Under the pieces are notes generated by a model, which worked only from the letters and a program-made list of their open reading frames with translations, made no database searches and was not told where the DNA came from. A DNA stretch of 64,000 nucleotides from SW-9-67-25 sp964471665 (GTDB lineage: Archaea; Halobacteriota; Halobacteria; Halobacteriales; Haloarculaceae): NCBI GenBank assembly GCA_964471665.1, contig CAYYHG010000001.1:1-64000 (forward strand), given 5' to 3'. Position numbers and translations under genes: made by a program. This document shows positions 1-7,478 of this stretch, in pieces; within the stretch, counting starts at the first letter, position 1; the number at the start of each line of letters is the position of its first letter.

Positions 1-41
1 CCGACGCCGCCCTTGCCGCCGAAGAAGACGAACCGGTCCAT
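1..41 (-). CDS. ArsA-family ATPase, N-terminal fragment (cut by window edge)
   Basis: Only the first 13 codons and part of the next lie in the window. They read MDRFVFFGGKGGVG, which contains the deviant Walker A loop GGKGGVG typical of ArsA/GET3/MinD-type (SIMIBI) ATPases. By family knowledge these hydrolyse ATP to drive arsenite export or membrane-protein targeting; which role applies cannot be seen. The ATG overlaps the stop of the gene at 41-349 as ATGA, so the two are translationally coupled. Confidence 0.75.
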   Translation of the reverse strand, partial: MDRFVFFGGKGGV

Positions 42-349
42 CAGAAGTGGTACTGGCTGCCCTTCCGTTCGAGTACCGAGTCGCGGTCCCACATCCGCCG
101 TTCCCACTGCTGGAACTCCTCGGCGAGGTACGGCAGGAGTTCGACGGTGTAGTACGAGACCGGACTGGGAATCCCGAAGGCGTCGGGAAAGCACGCGAGC
201 AGGAAGGCGTCCTCGGCGTCTTCGGCCTCCTGTTCGATCTTCTCGTAGGCCGGATGGGTGATCATCCCGTGATAGAGTCCCCGGAGCCACTCTTCGAGCG
301 TCTTCCGGAAGGCCTCGATGCGCGCTGCCAGCGTCATATCCGCCTTCAC
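41..349 (-). CDS. Conserved hypothetical protein upstream of ArsA-type ATPase
   Basis: A 102-residue soluble protein of unrecognised function, rich in Glu, Asp and aromatic residues, with no signal peptide or membrane segment. The N-terminal third (about residues 8-30) and the stretch EQEAEDAEDAF look helical. Its stop overlaps the ATG of the ArsA-type ATPase, so the two are probably one transcript and may share a job such as regulation or cargo binding; that is inference. The plus-strand reading frames over the same bases show no recognisable domain and are treated as shadows. Confidence 0.6.
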   Translation of the reverse strand: MKADMTLAARIEAFRKTLEEWLRGLYHGMITHPAYEKIEQEAEDAEDAFLLACFPDAFGIPSPVSYYTVELLPYLAEEFQQWERRMWDRDSVLERKGSQYHF

Positions 350-404
350 GCCCCGGGCGGTAAAAGGGTACCGCCAGCGCCGACCGCGCCCGCAGACCGC
401 TCCA

Positions 405-782
405 CTAGACGGTGATGGCGACGGCGAGATTGCTGGCGACGACGACCTGGCCCATCACGACCACAGCGAGAAACCACAGACGCCAGCCGGGAACCCGTTC
501 GACCACGGGCTGACACTCCAGGAGAACGACGCCAGCGTAGAGGACCACTGCCGCTTTCAGGACCGCAAAGAAGAGCGGGTCGATGCTGAGCACCGACCGA
601 ATCCACGGGTTCGCCTCGAGCTCGAGGGAGTTGGTCGCCGCGAGGGCGATGTACGTCGACACGGTGTCGCCGAAACCCCACACGAGAACCAGCGCGTAGA
701 CGAACTCGACGTATCCCGGGACCTGGTCTTCGAAACGTTGCACGGTCTGCCGGGCCTTCCGAGTGAACTTCGCGAGTTCCAT
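405..782 (-). CDS. Small integral membrane protein (DUF5658-like)
   Basis: A 125-residue protein with about three hydrophobic segments, near residues 25-48, 70-90 and 103-123, after a basic N-terminal stretch. The first segment contains GDTVSTY, and a loop carries the motif LELEANPWIR. That pattern (a helix with D and T, then E-x-NP) resembles the DUF5658 group of small archaeal and bacterial membrane proteins as I recall it. No enzymatic motif is visible and the function is unknown. It stands alone, about 55 bp from the hypothetical gene at 41-349. Confidence 0.6.
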   Translation of the reverse strand: MELAKFTRKARQTVQRFEDQVPGYVEFVYALVLVWGFGDTVSTYIALAATNSLELEANPWIRSVLSIDPLFFAVLKAAVVLYAGVVLLECQPVVERVPGWRLWFLAVVVMGQVVVASNLAVAITV

Positions 783-1016
783 ATCTACCGAGACGTATCG
801 TGTCTACACCTACTCCTGTCGTACAGCCTCATATAAATATAGGTCTGCGAGTATCAGAAAGTACAATTGGACTCGCAAGACGAATCGACGAGACGCCGAC
901 GAGCGCAGATTAAATCCTTCGGTATCGAACGGCCGACGCTGGATCCACGAGCCCACGTATTTCAGCCTGCAACGGCTTTTGCAACGGGTCTGTGGGAGGT
1001 TTGCCAGGAGCGTGCG

Positions 1017-1024
1017 TTTAATAA
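1017..1024 (+). promoter_or_regulatory. Probable TATA box of the binding-protein gene
   Basis: The AT-rich stretch TTTAATAAAATA starts at 1017, 36 bp before the ATG at 1053, inside otherwise GC-rich sequence. This is about the distance expected for an archaeal TATA element with a very short 5' leader. Confidence 0.4.
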
Positions 1025-1052
1025 AATAGAAGACTAAATCGGTACCTGTATC

Positions 1053-2435
1053 ATGTCCGATTACAGTCGAAGGGAAACGCTCAAGTGGCTTGGCGCGACC
1101 GGTACGGCCGGCGTTATCGGTCTTGCGGGTTGTTCACAACAGGAAGACGGCGGCGGTGGCGACGGCGAGGACGGCGGCGGGGGCGACGGCGAGGACGGCG
1201 GCGACGACATGGACGGCGAGGACGGCGGCGATGGCGGCGACGACATGGACGGCGAGGACGGCAGCGACGGCGGCGACGACGATATGGACGGCGGCGAGGC
1301 CATCCAGATGGGGACGCTGTTCCCGATCACGGGTACCAACAGCCCGTTCGGCGGCGGTCACCAGCAGGCAGCGAACCTCGCGATCGAGGAGATCAACGCG
1401 GCCGGAGGCCCACTCGACCGCGAGATCGAGGTCACCAACCGTGACACGGAAGGGAATCCGTCGCGTGCGTCCCAGAAGTTCCAGACGATGATCAACGAAC
1501 AGGGGATCGTCGGCCTCGTGGGCCCGTACTCCAGCGGTATCGGGACGACGCTCGCCCCGGTCGCGCGCGACAACCGGGTCATGGAGGTCAGCAACGGGAA
1601 CACCTCGCCGGCACTGGCGACCGCCGGCGTCAACGACGAAAACGACGTGAAGTACTATGGCCGGACCTCGCCCAACGACACCCAGCAGGGCCTGGTCGTG
1701 GCACGGATCATGAACGAGACGCTCGAGGCCGACACCGCGTCGTTCCTCTTCGTCGACAACCCGTACGGCGAGGGACTGGCAGACGTCGCCCGCGAGAACT
1801 TCGACGGCGAGACGCTGAACTTCGTGGGCTACTCCAAGCAGACCAGCGACTACACGTCGACGCTCGACTCCGTCTTCGAGGGCGATCCCGACGTCGTCGG
1901 TGCGGTCATGTACCCCGGCAACGGCCGGACCATCCTCAACCAGTGGGACCGTGGCGGCTACGGCGGCCAGTGGGTCGCCGCGGAGGCCATCTGGTCGCCA
2001 GAACTGCTCTCCGACTTGGCCGACATCGTCGAGGACATGTACGTCACGTCGCCCCAGACGGCCGACAGCGAGACGTTCCAGGAGAACATGGGCGGCATGG
2101 ACGCCATCACGCAGTTCGCGCCCCACGCCTACGACGCGACCTACCTCGAGGCGCTGGCGCTCCAGCGTGCCGGCGAGGCCAGCGGGACGGGCATCGCAGA
2201 GAACATCCGCGCGGTCTCCCGCCCGGACGGCACCGACGTCGGCGTCGCCGAGTTCGAGACCGGCAAGGAGGAACTCGCGAACGGCAACGAGGTCAACTAC
2301 GACGGCGCCTCTGGCAACGTCGACCTCAACGAGAACCTCGAGCCGGTCGTGCCGTACCGGATCATGCAGGTCGCGGACGGCGAGGCCCAACTGCAGGAGG
2401 AAGTCCCGGTGGACTTCTTCGAGGGCAAGATCTGA
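1053..2435 (+). CDS. Branched-chain amino-acid-type ABC transporter substrate-binding lipoprotein (orphan)
   Basis: 460 residues. A twin-arginine signal (SRRETLKWLGATGTAG) is followed by the lipobox LAGC, so the mature protein should be a lipid-anchored extracellular protein exported by Tat. Residues about 33-85 form a low-complexity Asp/Gly/Glu tether with GDGEDGG and DDMDG repeats. From about residue 90 the sequence is a periplasmic-binding-protein type I (LivK-like) fold: MGTLFPITGTNSPFG, then IVGLVGPYSSGIG and HAYDATYLEALAL. By family it would bind a branched-chain amino acid, amide or similar polar solute. No permease or ATPase gene adjoins it; a complete Liv-type system with its own binding protein lies at 31252-36435. 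Its ligand and partner transporter are unknown. Confidence 0.85.
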   Translation: MSDYSRRETLKWLGATGTAGVIGLAGCSQQEDGGGGDGEDGGGGDGEDGGDDMDGEDGGDGGDDMDGEDGSDGGDDDMDGGEAIQMGTLFPITGTNSPFGGGHQQAANLAIEEINAAGGPLDREIEVTNRDTEGNPSRASQKFQTMINEQGIVGLVGPYSSGIGTTLAPVARDNRVMEVSNGNTSPALATAGVNDENDVKYYGRTSPNDTQQGLVVARIMNETLEADTASFLFVDNPYGEGLADVARENFDGETLNFVGYSKQTSDYTSTLDSVFEGDPDVVGAVMYPGNGRTILNQWDRGGYGGQWVAAEAIWSPELLSDLADIVEDMYVTSPQTADSETFQENMGGMDAITQFAPHAYDATYLEALALQRAGEASGTGIAENIRAVSRPDGTDVGVAEFETGKEELANGNEVNYDGASGNVDLNENLEPVVPYRIMQVADGEAQLQEEVPVDFFEGKI

Positions 2436-2519
2436 GACCGGTTTCACCACCGATCCGGCATTTTTTCCAGCGTGCGACACTGTCCCCGCTCGTGTCACTG
2501 CTGGAGACTCGCTGCGGTG

Positions 2520-3170
2520 TCACGACCGTCGACTGCGCTGCCAGGAGAGGACCGCCACGGTCACGAGGAACACGGCAGTCGAAAGGTCGTACGACCAGGT
2601 GGTCGCGGCGGCCGCGACCGACCCGCCGGCGACACCCGAGAGCGCCACCCCGATCATGGGAAGTGTACAGCTCACACAGGAAAACAGGCCCAGGAGGCCA
2701 CCGAGAGCCCGCGAGGACGTCTCAACGAGTGCGCCGTACAGCAGGTACGCGATCGCGGCGTACCCGGCCGTCCGGTAGGGGACCGGCGAGAGCTGCAGGG
2801 GACCGACGTCGGCGATCACGAGCGGTCCCCACCCGGGCGGCAGTCCCCAGTGGACCGTGAGACCGGTCCCCGGAGCCAGCGCGAGGGTGCCGTCGATGGC
2901 GGCCAGCGCGAGGAGATACCCGACTGCGAGTGCCGAGGCGATCGCTCGCCGCCGCGCCGAGACCGGGGCGACGTCTGTCCGGACGACCACCAGCAGCGCG
3001 ACGTTCAGCCAGACGAACGGGTACAGGAGGTACCGCCACGCCGTGACCTGGCCGGGCGAGAGCCGGAGGTACGCGCCCAGGGCCAGAGCCTCGACGGCAC
3101 AGATGGCGGCGACGGCGACGACCAGTTCTCGCCGCTGGAAGGGTCGCCTCAGCCGGGCCGTGGCGCTCAC
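2520..3170 (-). CDS. Polytopic membrane protein linked to oxidase/copper genes
   Basis: 216 residues with about six hydrophobic segments. A CVSC motif sits in the fifth (LGLFSCVSCTLPMIGVALSG), which could bind copper or form a disulphide. The family is unknown to me beyond being a haloarchaeal membrane protein near oxidase genes. Its first codons overlap the 3' end of the P1B ATPase gene by 4 bp, so both are probably co-transcribed. Divergent to them are the halocyanin and ba3 oxidase genes, so a role in oxidase maturation or copper handling is the simplest inference, not proven. Confidence 0.65.
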   Translation of the reverse strand: MSATARLRRPFQRRELVVAVAAICAVEALALGAYLRLSPGQVTAWRYLLYPFVWLNVALLVVVRTDVAPVSARRRAIASALAVGYLLALAAIDGTLALAPGTGLTVHWGLPPGWGPLVIADVGPLQLSPVPYRTAGYAAIAYLLYGALVETSSRALGGLLGLFSCVSCTLPMIGVALSGVAGGSVAAAATTWSYDLSTAVFLVTVAVLSWQRSRRS

Positions 3171-5656
3171 GCCTCGACCACCCCCGAACCCCCGACCGCG
3201 GTGTCCCGATCCGTCCCGGTAGCGTCACTGCCAGTGTCTTCGTCCAGCAATCCCCGGGTGGAGTTGCCGATGACCAGCAGGCTGCTGGTCGCCATCGCGC
3301 CGGCGGCAAACAGCGGGTTCAGGACCCCGACCACCGCGAGCGGGAGGGCGATGGCGTTGTAGCAGAAGGCCCACCCGAGGTTGCCCCTGATGCGGCCGTT
3401 GGTCCGTCGCGCCAGCTCGAAGACGGTCGGGACGGTCCGCAGGTCCTCGCTCGTGAGGACGGCGTCCGCGGCGTCGGTCGCGAGCGCGGCGTGGTCGAGT
3501 GCGACGCCGACGTCGGCCGCCGCCAGCGCCGGCGCGTCGTTGACGCCGTCGCCGACCATCGCGACTGTCCCGTCCGAACGCAGACGGCGGACGACCGAGG
3601 CTTTGCCCTCCGGCGGGACGCCGGCGAACACCTCCTCGACGCCGGGATGGGCACGAAACTGTTCGGCCGCGGCCGGATCGTCGCCGGTGATCACCACGAC
3701 CCGGCGGTCGGCCGCCAGATCCTCCACGACCGTCTTCCACTCCGGGCGTGACTCGTCGCCGGCGACGATCACTCCGCGGGCGCGACCGGTCCATCCAACA
3801 AGGACCGGAACGTGCCCGTTCGCACGCGCCTCACGAATGCGATCGGCAAAGTGCTCCGGGACTGGCCAGCCCCGTGTCTCGAACAGCTCCTCGTGGCCGA
3901 CGACGACCCGGTCGCCCTCGTCGGCGTCCGTGTTCGCACTGTTTTCGGGGACGAGTCTGGCACTCACCCCATTTCCGGGGTGGGTCTCGAACTCCTCGAC
4001 GGCCGCCACTGTCGTGCTGGCGGCGTCGGTGATCGCCTCGGCGACGGGGTGGTCGGCGTACTGTTCCAGTGCCCCGGCCCGTCGGAGCGCCCGTTCGTCG
4101 CCCGTCCACTCGCGGACGCGCATCTCGCCGGTGGTGAGCGTACCGGTCTTGTCGAAGGCGACGACGTCCGCCTCGGGTGCGGTCTCGAACGTCTCGGCGT
4201 TGGTCACCACTACACCTCGGTCGAGTCCTGCGCGGATCCCCCGCGAGACGGCGAGGGGTGTCGCCAGTCCCAGCGCGCACGGACACGAGACCACGAGCAC
4301 CGTCAGCCCGACGAGCAGGGCGCTGCCGGCCGCGAGGCCGGACAGCAGGTGCCAGCCGGCCGTCACGACCGCCAGGACGAACACGACCGGGACGAACACT
4401 GCCGCGATCCTGTCCGCGAGGCGCTGGGCACCGGGGCGGGCGGTCTGGACGTCCCAGAGGACGCGAACGACGCGGTCGAGTGTGCTCGTCGCGCCGTCCT
4501 CCACCTCGACGACCAGGCGGCCGTCGGTGACGACGGCCCCGCCGACGGCCCCGGATCCCGGCTCCGTGCGGACCGGTCGGCTCTCGCCCGTGACGAGCGA
4601 CTCGTCGACAGCCGCACTGCCCGCTGTGACGGTTCCGTCGACGGGGATCCGTTCGCCCGGCTTGACGACGACCTCGTCCCCGGCCGCCAGGTCCTCGACC
4701 GGGACAGTCTCGGTTCCGTCTCCGGTTCGTCGTCGCGCCTCGGAGACGCGTTTTTCGGTCAGTTCGGACAGCCGGTCGGCCGCCCCCCGCTTGATCCGTG
4801 TCTCGTAGTGGTTGCCCACCGCGACGGCCATGACGACGACGACCGCGACGTCGAAGTAGACCTCGGTGTGTCCGAGTAGCAGGACGACTGTGCTGTAGAG
4901 GTAGGCAGTCCCGGCAGCGATGGCCACCAGCAGATCCATGTTCGGACGGCCGGCGCGTGCACTCACGTACGCGCCCCGGAAGACGGGATAGCCCACGAGA
5001 CCGAGCACGACCGTCGCCATCAGCCAGACGTTCCCGAGCAGATACGCGCCGTCAGTGCCCGCGAGGTCGACGAGCAGAGTTCCGGCGGAGACACCGAGAT
5101 AGGCGGGGTACAGAAAGAGGGCGTACCAGACCATCACGAGCATGGCGAAAAAGCCGCCGATCAGGAGCCGACCCCCGGAGTCGGTTTCGGTCTGCTCGCG
5201 TTCGTGACTGCTGTCTGTCGCCCCGGTCTCGCTGTCGGTCACCTCGTAGCCCAGTCCGTCGAGCGCCGCCGGGAGTTCCTCGCGGTCGACGACCGCGGGA
5301 TCGTAGGTGAGTTTGACCGTCTCGGAGGGGTAGCTGGCTGACGCGGCGAGAACGCCCTCGTGGTCGGTCGCGCGCGCCTCCAGGAACGCCTCGCAGGTTC
5401 CACAGTGCATCCCCGAGACAGAGAGAAACGCCTCGGTCCCGCCTTCGACATCCCCGGAACTGTGGTCCACCTGGGCTGTGGCGCCGCGCCTGCCGGCAGC
5501 GTCACCGTCTCCGACCGGCGGATCGAAGTCGGCGTCGCCGGGGTCGTCGAGGACGCGTGCGACTTCGAGACACCCCTGGCAGCAGAACTCGCCGTCGACG
5601 CCCGCCTCTCTCAGCGGCGGGTCCGGCGTCGGCAGGTCACAGAGCGTGCAGGTCAT
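3167..5656 (-). CDS. P1B-type copper-transporting ATPase, CcoI/FixI-like
   Basis: 829 residues from the ATG at 5656; an upstream extension in this frame runs through the neighbouring small gene and has no domain. The N-terminus is a Cys-rich module, CTLCDLP followed by FCCQGC, as in CcoI/FixI and CtpA copper pumps that feed respiratory oxidases. A heavy-metal-associated domain follows with GMHCGTCEAF. Then come the core motifs: TGES actuator loop, SCPCALGLATP metal site in the membrane, DKTGTLT phosphorylation site, the HP pair in ADHPVAEAI, and GDGVNDAPAL. The reaction is ATP-driven copper movement across the cell membrane. The adjoining ba3 oxidase genes favour delivery of copper for oxidase assembly rather than simple detoxification; this is inference. 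Confidence 0.88.
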   Translation of the reverse strand: MTCTLCDLPTPDPPLREAGVDGEFCCQGCLEVARVLDDPGDADFDPPVGDGDAAGRRGATAQVDHSSGDVEGGTEAFLSVSGMHCGTCEAFLEARATDHEGVLAASASYPSETVKLTYDPAVVDREELPAALDGLGYEVTDSETGATDSSHEREQTETDSGGRLLIGGFFAMLVMVWYALFLYPAYLGVSAGTLLVDLAGTDGAYLLGNVWLMATVVLGLVGYPVFRGAYVSARAGRPNMDLLVAIAAGTAYLYSTVVLLLGHTEVYFDVAVVVVMAVAVGNHYETRIKRGAADRLSELTEKRVSEARRRTGDGTETVPVEDLAAGDEVVVKPGERIPVDGTVTAGSAAVDESLVTGESRPVRTEPGSGAVGGAVVTDGRLVVEVEDGATSTLDRVVRVLWDVQTARPGAQRLADRIAAVFVPVVFVLAVVTAGWHLLSGLAAGSALLVGLTVLVVSCPCALGLATPLAVSRGIRAGLDRGVVVTNAETFETAPEADVVAFDKTGTLTTGEMRVREWTGDERALRRAGALEQYADHPVAEAITDAASTTVAAVEEFETHPGNGVSARLVPENSANTDADEGDRVVVGHEELFETRGWPVPEHFADRIREARANGHVPVLVGWTGRARGVIVAGDESRPEWKTVVEDLAADRRVVVITGDDPAAAEQFRAHPGVEEVFAGVPPEGKASVVRRLRSDGTVAMVGDGVNDAPALAAADVGVALDHAALATDAADAVLTSEDLRTVPTVFELARRTNGRIRGNLGWAFCYNAIALPLAVVGVLNPLFAAGAMATSSLLVIGNSTRGLLDEDTGSDATGTDRDTAVGGSGVVEA

Positions 5657-5667
5657 GGCGTGCCGGA

Positions 5668-5844
5668 TCAGGCGTGTCCGCCCTCGGCCGGGGAGAACAT
5701 CGTGTAGAGACTCCCGACGATGACAGCCACGCTGACCAGCGACAAAACCAGGGACGCGGTGTTGGTCCCGAGCTGATAGACCACGACCGGCCCGACCGCG
5801 AGCACCGCGAGCACGACTGCGAGCACCCGAGGACTGAGATCCAT
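5668..5844 (-). CDS. Small two-helix membrane protein, possible ba3 oxidase accessory subunit
   Basis: 58 residues, almost entirely two hydrophobic segments (about 7-26 and 30-50), ending MFSPAEGGHA. The start at 5844 is chosen because the upstream extension is a GC-rich frame without character. It lies 11 bp upstream of the copper ATPase gene on the same strand, and divergent from the halocyanin/oxidase operon. Haloarchaeal ba3 oxidases have very small accessory subunits, and this may be one. That assignment rests on size and position only. Confidence 0.55.
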   Translation of the reverse strand: MDLSPRVLAVVLAVLAVGPVVVYQLGTNTASLVLSLVSVAVIVGSLYTMFSPAEGGHA

Positions 5845-6022
5845 AGCCACCGGTTGTGCGGTGGGAGAATAAAACACTCCGATCGTTTCCCAGTCGATGG
5901 GAATGGACGCGTGGCTCAAGTGGGGACACACTGACCCTTCATCTGATGACGACTGCAGCAACGACGAGAGCTGTCCGGGACACCTGTACCGGGTCCTGGT
6001 CGTCAGCCGACGGTGAGTCACC

Positions 6023-6892
6023 ATGACAGGTTCCACGCGGTCAGAGAGGGGCATCGAGTCGACGGCCACCGGTCCACCGGGGGTCTCGCGGCGGACGCTG
6101 CTCCGGGGAGCCGGCCTCGCAGGTGCGGGGCTGGTCGGAGCGACAGCCAGCACACCCGCGGCGGCACAGGAGGGGTTCGACGGCTGGCTCGACGACGTCG
6201 ACAACTACGACGGCACGACGACCGACAGGACCGGCGAGTCGGACGTTTCGCTGGAAGTCGGCGCCCAGGGCAACGGCGGCCCGTTCGCGTTCGAACCGCC
6301 TGCTCTCCGGGTCTCGCCTGGCACGACGGTCACCTTCGAGTGGACGTCGGACAACCACAACGTCGTCGTCGAGGACCAGCCCGACGGTGCGGAGTGGACG
6401 GGCGAGGAGTCCCTCGAAAACTCGGGGTACACCTACTCGCATACCTTCGAGACCGAGGGCGTCTACAAGTACTTCTGTGAACCGCACCTCTCGCTGGGCA
6501 TGAAAGGAGCCGTCGTCGTCGGACCCGCACCGGGTGCGGCCGGCGACGGTGGTGACGGGTCCATCCAGCAGCCCACGGGTCCCCCGCAGGGGATCACCGT
6601 CTGGGAAATCACCGCGGTCGGGCTGGGTGCGGCTGCGCTCCTGTCGCCGTACGCGGTCTACTACTACAGCCGTCGCCGGGAAGTGCCAGTCGACACCGAC
6701 GAGAGCCGCGAGGAACTCGGAGCGACCCCCGAATCGGACCGCGAGGAGCCCGAACACGCGATCGGCCACGACGAGTACGACCCCGTGGGGACGCTGTCGC
6801 TGATCGTGGTGTACTTCCTGATACTGGTCGGGCTGTGGCTGTTCATGTACTTCGTGGAGTTCCTCGGAAACGGACCGACGGTGATCGGGTGA
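6023..6892 (+). CDS. Tat-exported halocyanin fused to a C-terminal oxidase-subunit-like helix
   Basis: 289 residues. A twin-arginine signal (SRRTLLRGAGLAGAG) precedes a plastocyanin/halocyanin cupredoxin domain at about residues 75-168. Copper ligands are visible: His in the DNHNVVVEDQ region, then Cys, His and Met in YFCEPHLSLGM. A transmembrane segment follows (about 190-213), then a charged cytoplasmic loop. A final segment, PVGTLSLIVVYFLILVGLWL and onwards, resembles the single-helix small subunit (CbaD/IIa type) of ba3 oxidases. By family the copper domain passes electrons to the oxidase. It starts an operon with subunit II (4 bp gap) and subunit I. The fusion would tether the electron donor directly to the oxidase complex; this is inference. 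Confidence 0.85.
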   Translation: MTGSTRSERGIESTATGPPGVSRRTLLRGAGLAGAGLVGATASTPAAAQEGFDGWLDDVDNYDGTTTDRTGESDVSLEVGAQGNGGPFAFEPPALRVSPGTTVTFEWTSDNHNVVVEDQPDGAEWTGEESLENSGYTYSHTFETEGVYKYFCEPHLSLGMKGAVVVGPAPGAAGDGGDGSIQQPTGPPQGITVWEITAVGLGAAALLSPYAVYYYSRRREVPVDTDESREELGATPESDREEPEHAIGHDEYDPVGTLSLIVVYFLILVGLWLFMYFVEFLGNGPTVIG

Positions 6893-6896
6893 GACC

Positions 6897-7478
6897 ATGG
6901 AGATTCACAGGTTCGAAAAACTCTGGCTGGGCGCGTCGCTCCTCCTGATCCTCGGGTTCATCGCGACCATCGTCTACGGGGCGGTCGGCGCCGGTGTGGC
7001 GATGGTCAACGACGACGGTGGCACGGTCGATCCGACCGAGATCACGGCCTCGGACAACTTCCGCGAGCCCGGCGTCTACCAGACTGACGACGGCGAGTAC
7101 GCGGTCTACGTGGAGGCCCGGCAGTTCTCGTTCCAGCCCGGCTCCAGCGAGGACATCGAGATACCGGCCGACACCCCAGTGACCTTCTACGTCACCTCGC
7201 CGGACGTGACCCACGGGTTCAACCTCGTGGGTACGAACGTCAACACGATGGTCATCCCGGGCCAGGTCGCGAAGATAACCGCGGAGTTCGAGGAACCGGG
7301 GACGTACCACATCGCCTGTAACGAGTACTGCGGAGCTGCCCACCACGGCATGGAGGGACGCGTCCGTGTCGTGCCACAGTCCCAGTTCGAGGTGTCGTCG
7401 GGAGCGGACGGTGCCGCCGCGGCCGAAACGGACGCGCCCGGTGACTCCGCCGACGCGACAGAGGCGGTGAGTGGCTGA
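6897..7478 (+). CDS. cbaB: ba3-type cytochrome c oxidase subunit II (CuA)
   Basis: 193 residues with one N-terminal membrane anchor (about residues 10-33) and an extracellular cupredoxin domain. The complete CuA site is visible: His in DVTHGFNLVG, then CNEYCGAAHHGM, giving the Cys-x3-Cys-x3-His-x2-Met pattern. This subunit accepts electrons from the halocyanin and passes them to the haem-copper centre in subunit I. It is short for subunit II, as in other ba3 oxidases. Its stop overlaps the ATG of subunit I (TGATG), indicating translational coupling. Confidence 0.93.
   Translation: MEIHRFEKLWLGASLLLILGFIATIVYGAVGAGVAMVNDDGGTVDPTEITASDNFREPGVYQTDDGEYAVYVEARQFSFQPGSSEDIEIPADTPVTFYVTSPDVTHGFNLVGTNVNTMVIPGQVAKITAEFEEPGTYHIACNEYCGAAHHGMEGRVRVVPQSQFEVSSGADGAAAAETDAPGDSADATEAVSG

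Noticed and set aside
1140..1300. Asp/Gly repeats in the two binding proteins as mobile repeats
   Set aside because: They encode in-frame flexible tethers behind the lipobox in both proteins and are better explained as coding low-complexity sequence.
1134..2498. A 454-codon antisense frame over the binding-protein gene
   Set aside because: The plus strand has signal, lipobox and fold motifs; the antisense product is Val/Ala repeats arising from the Asp/Gly repeats.
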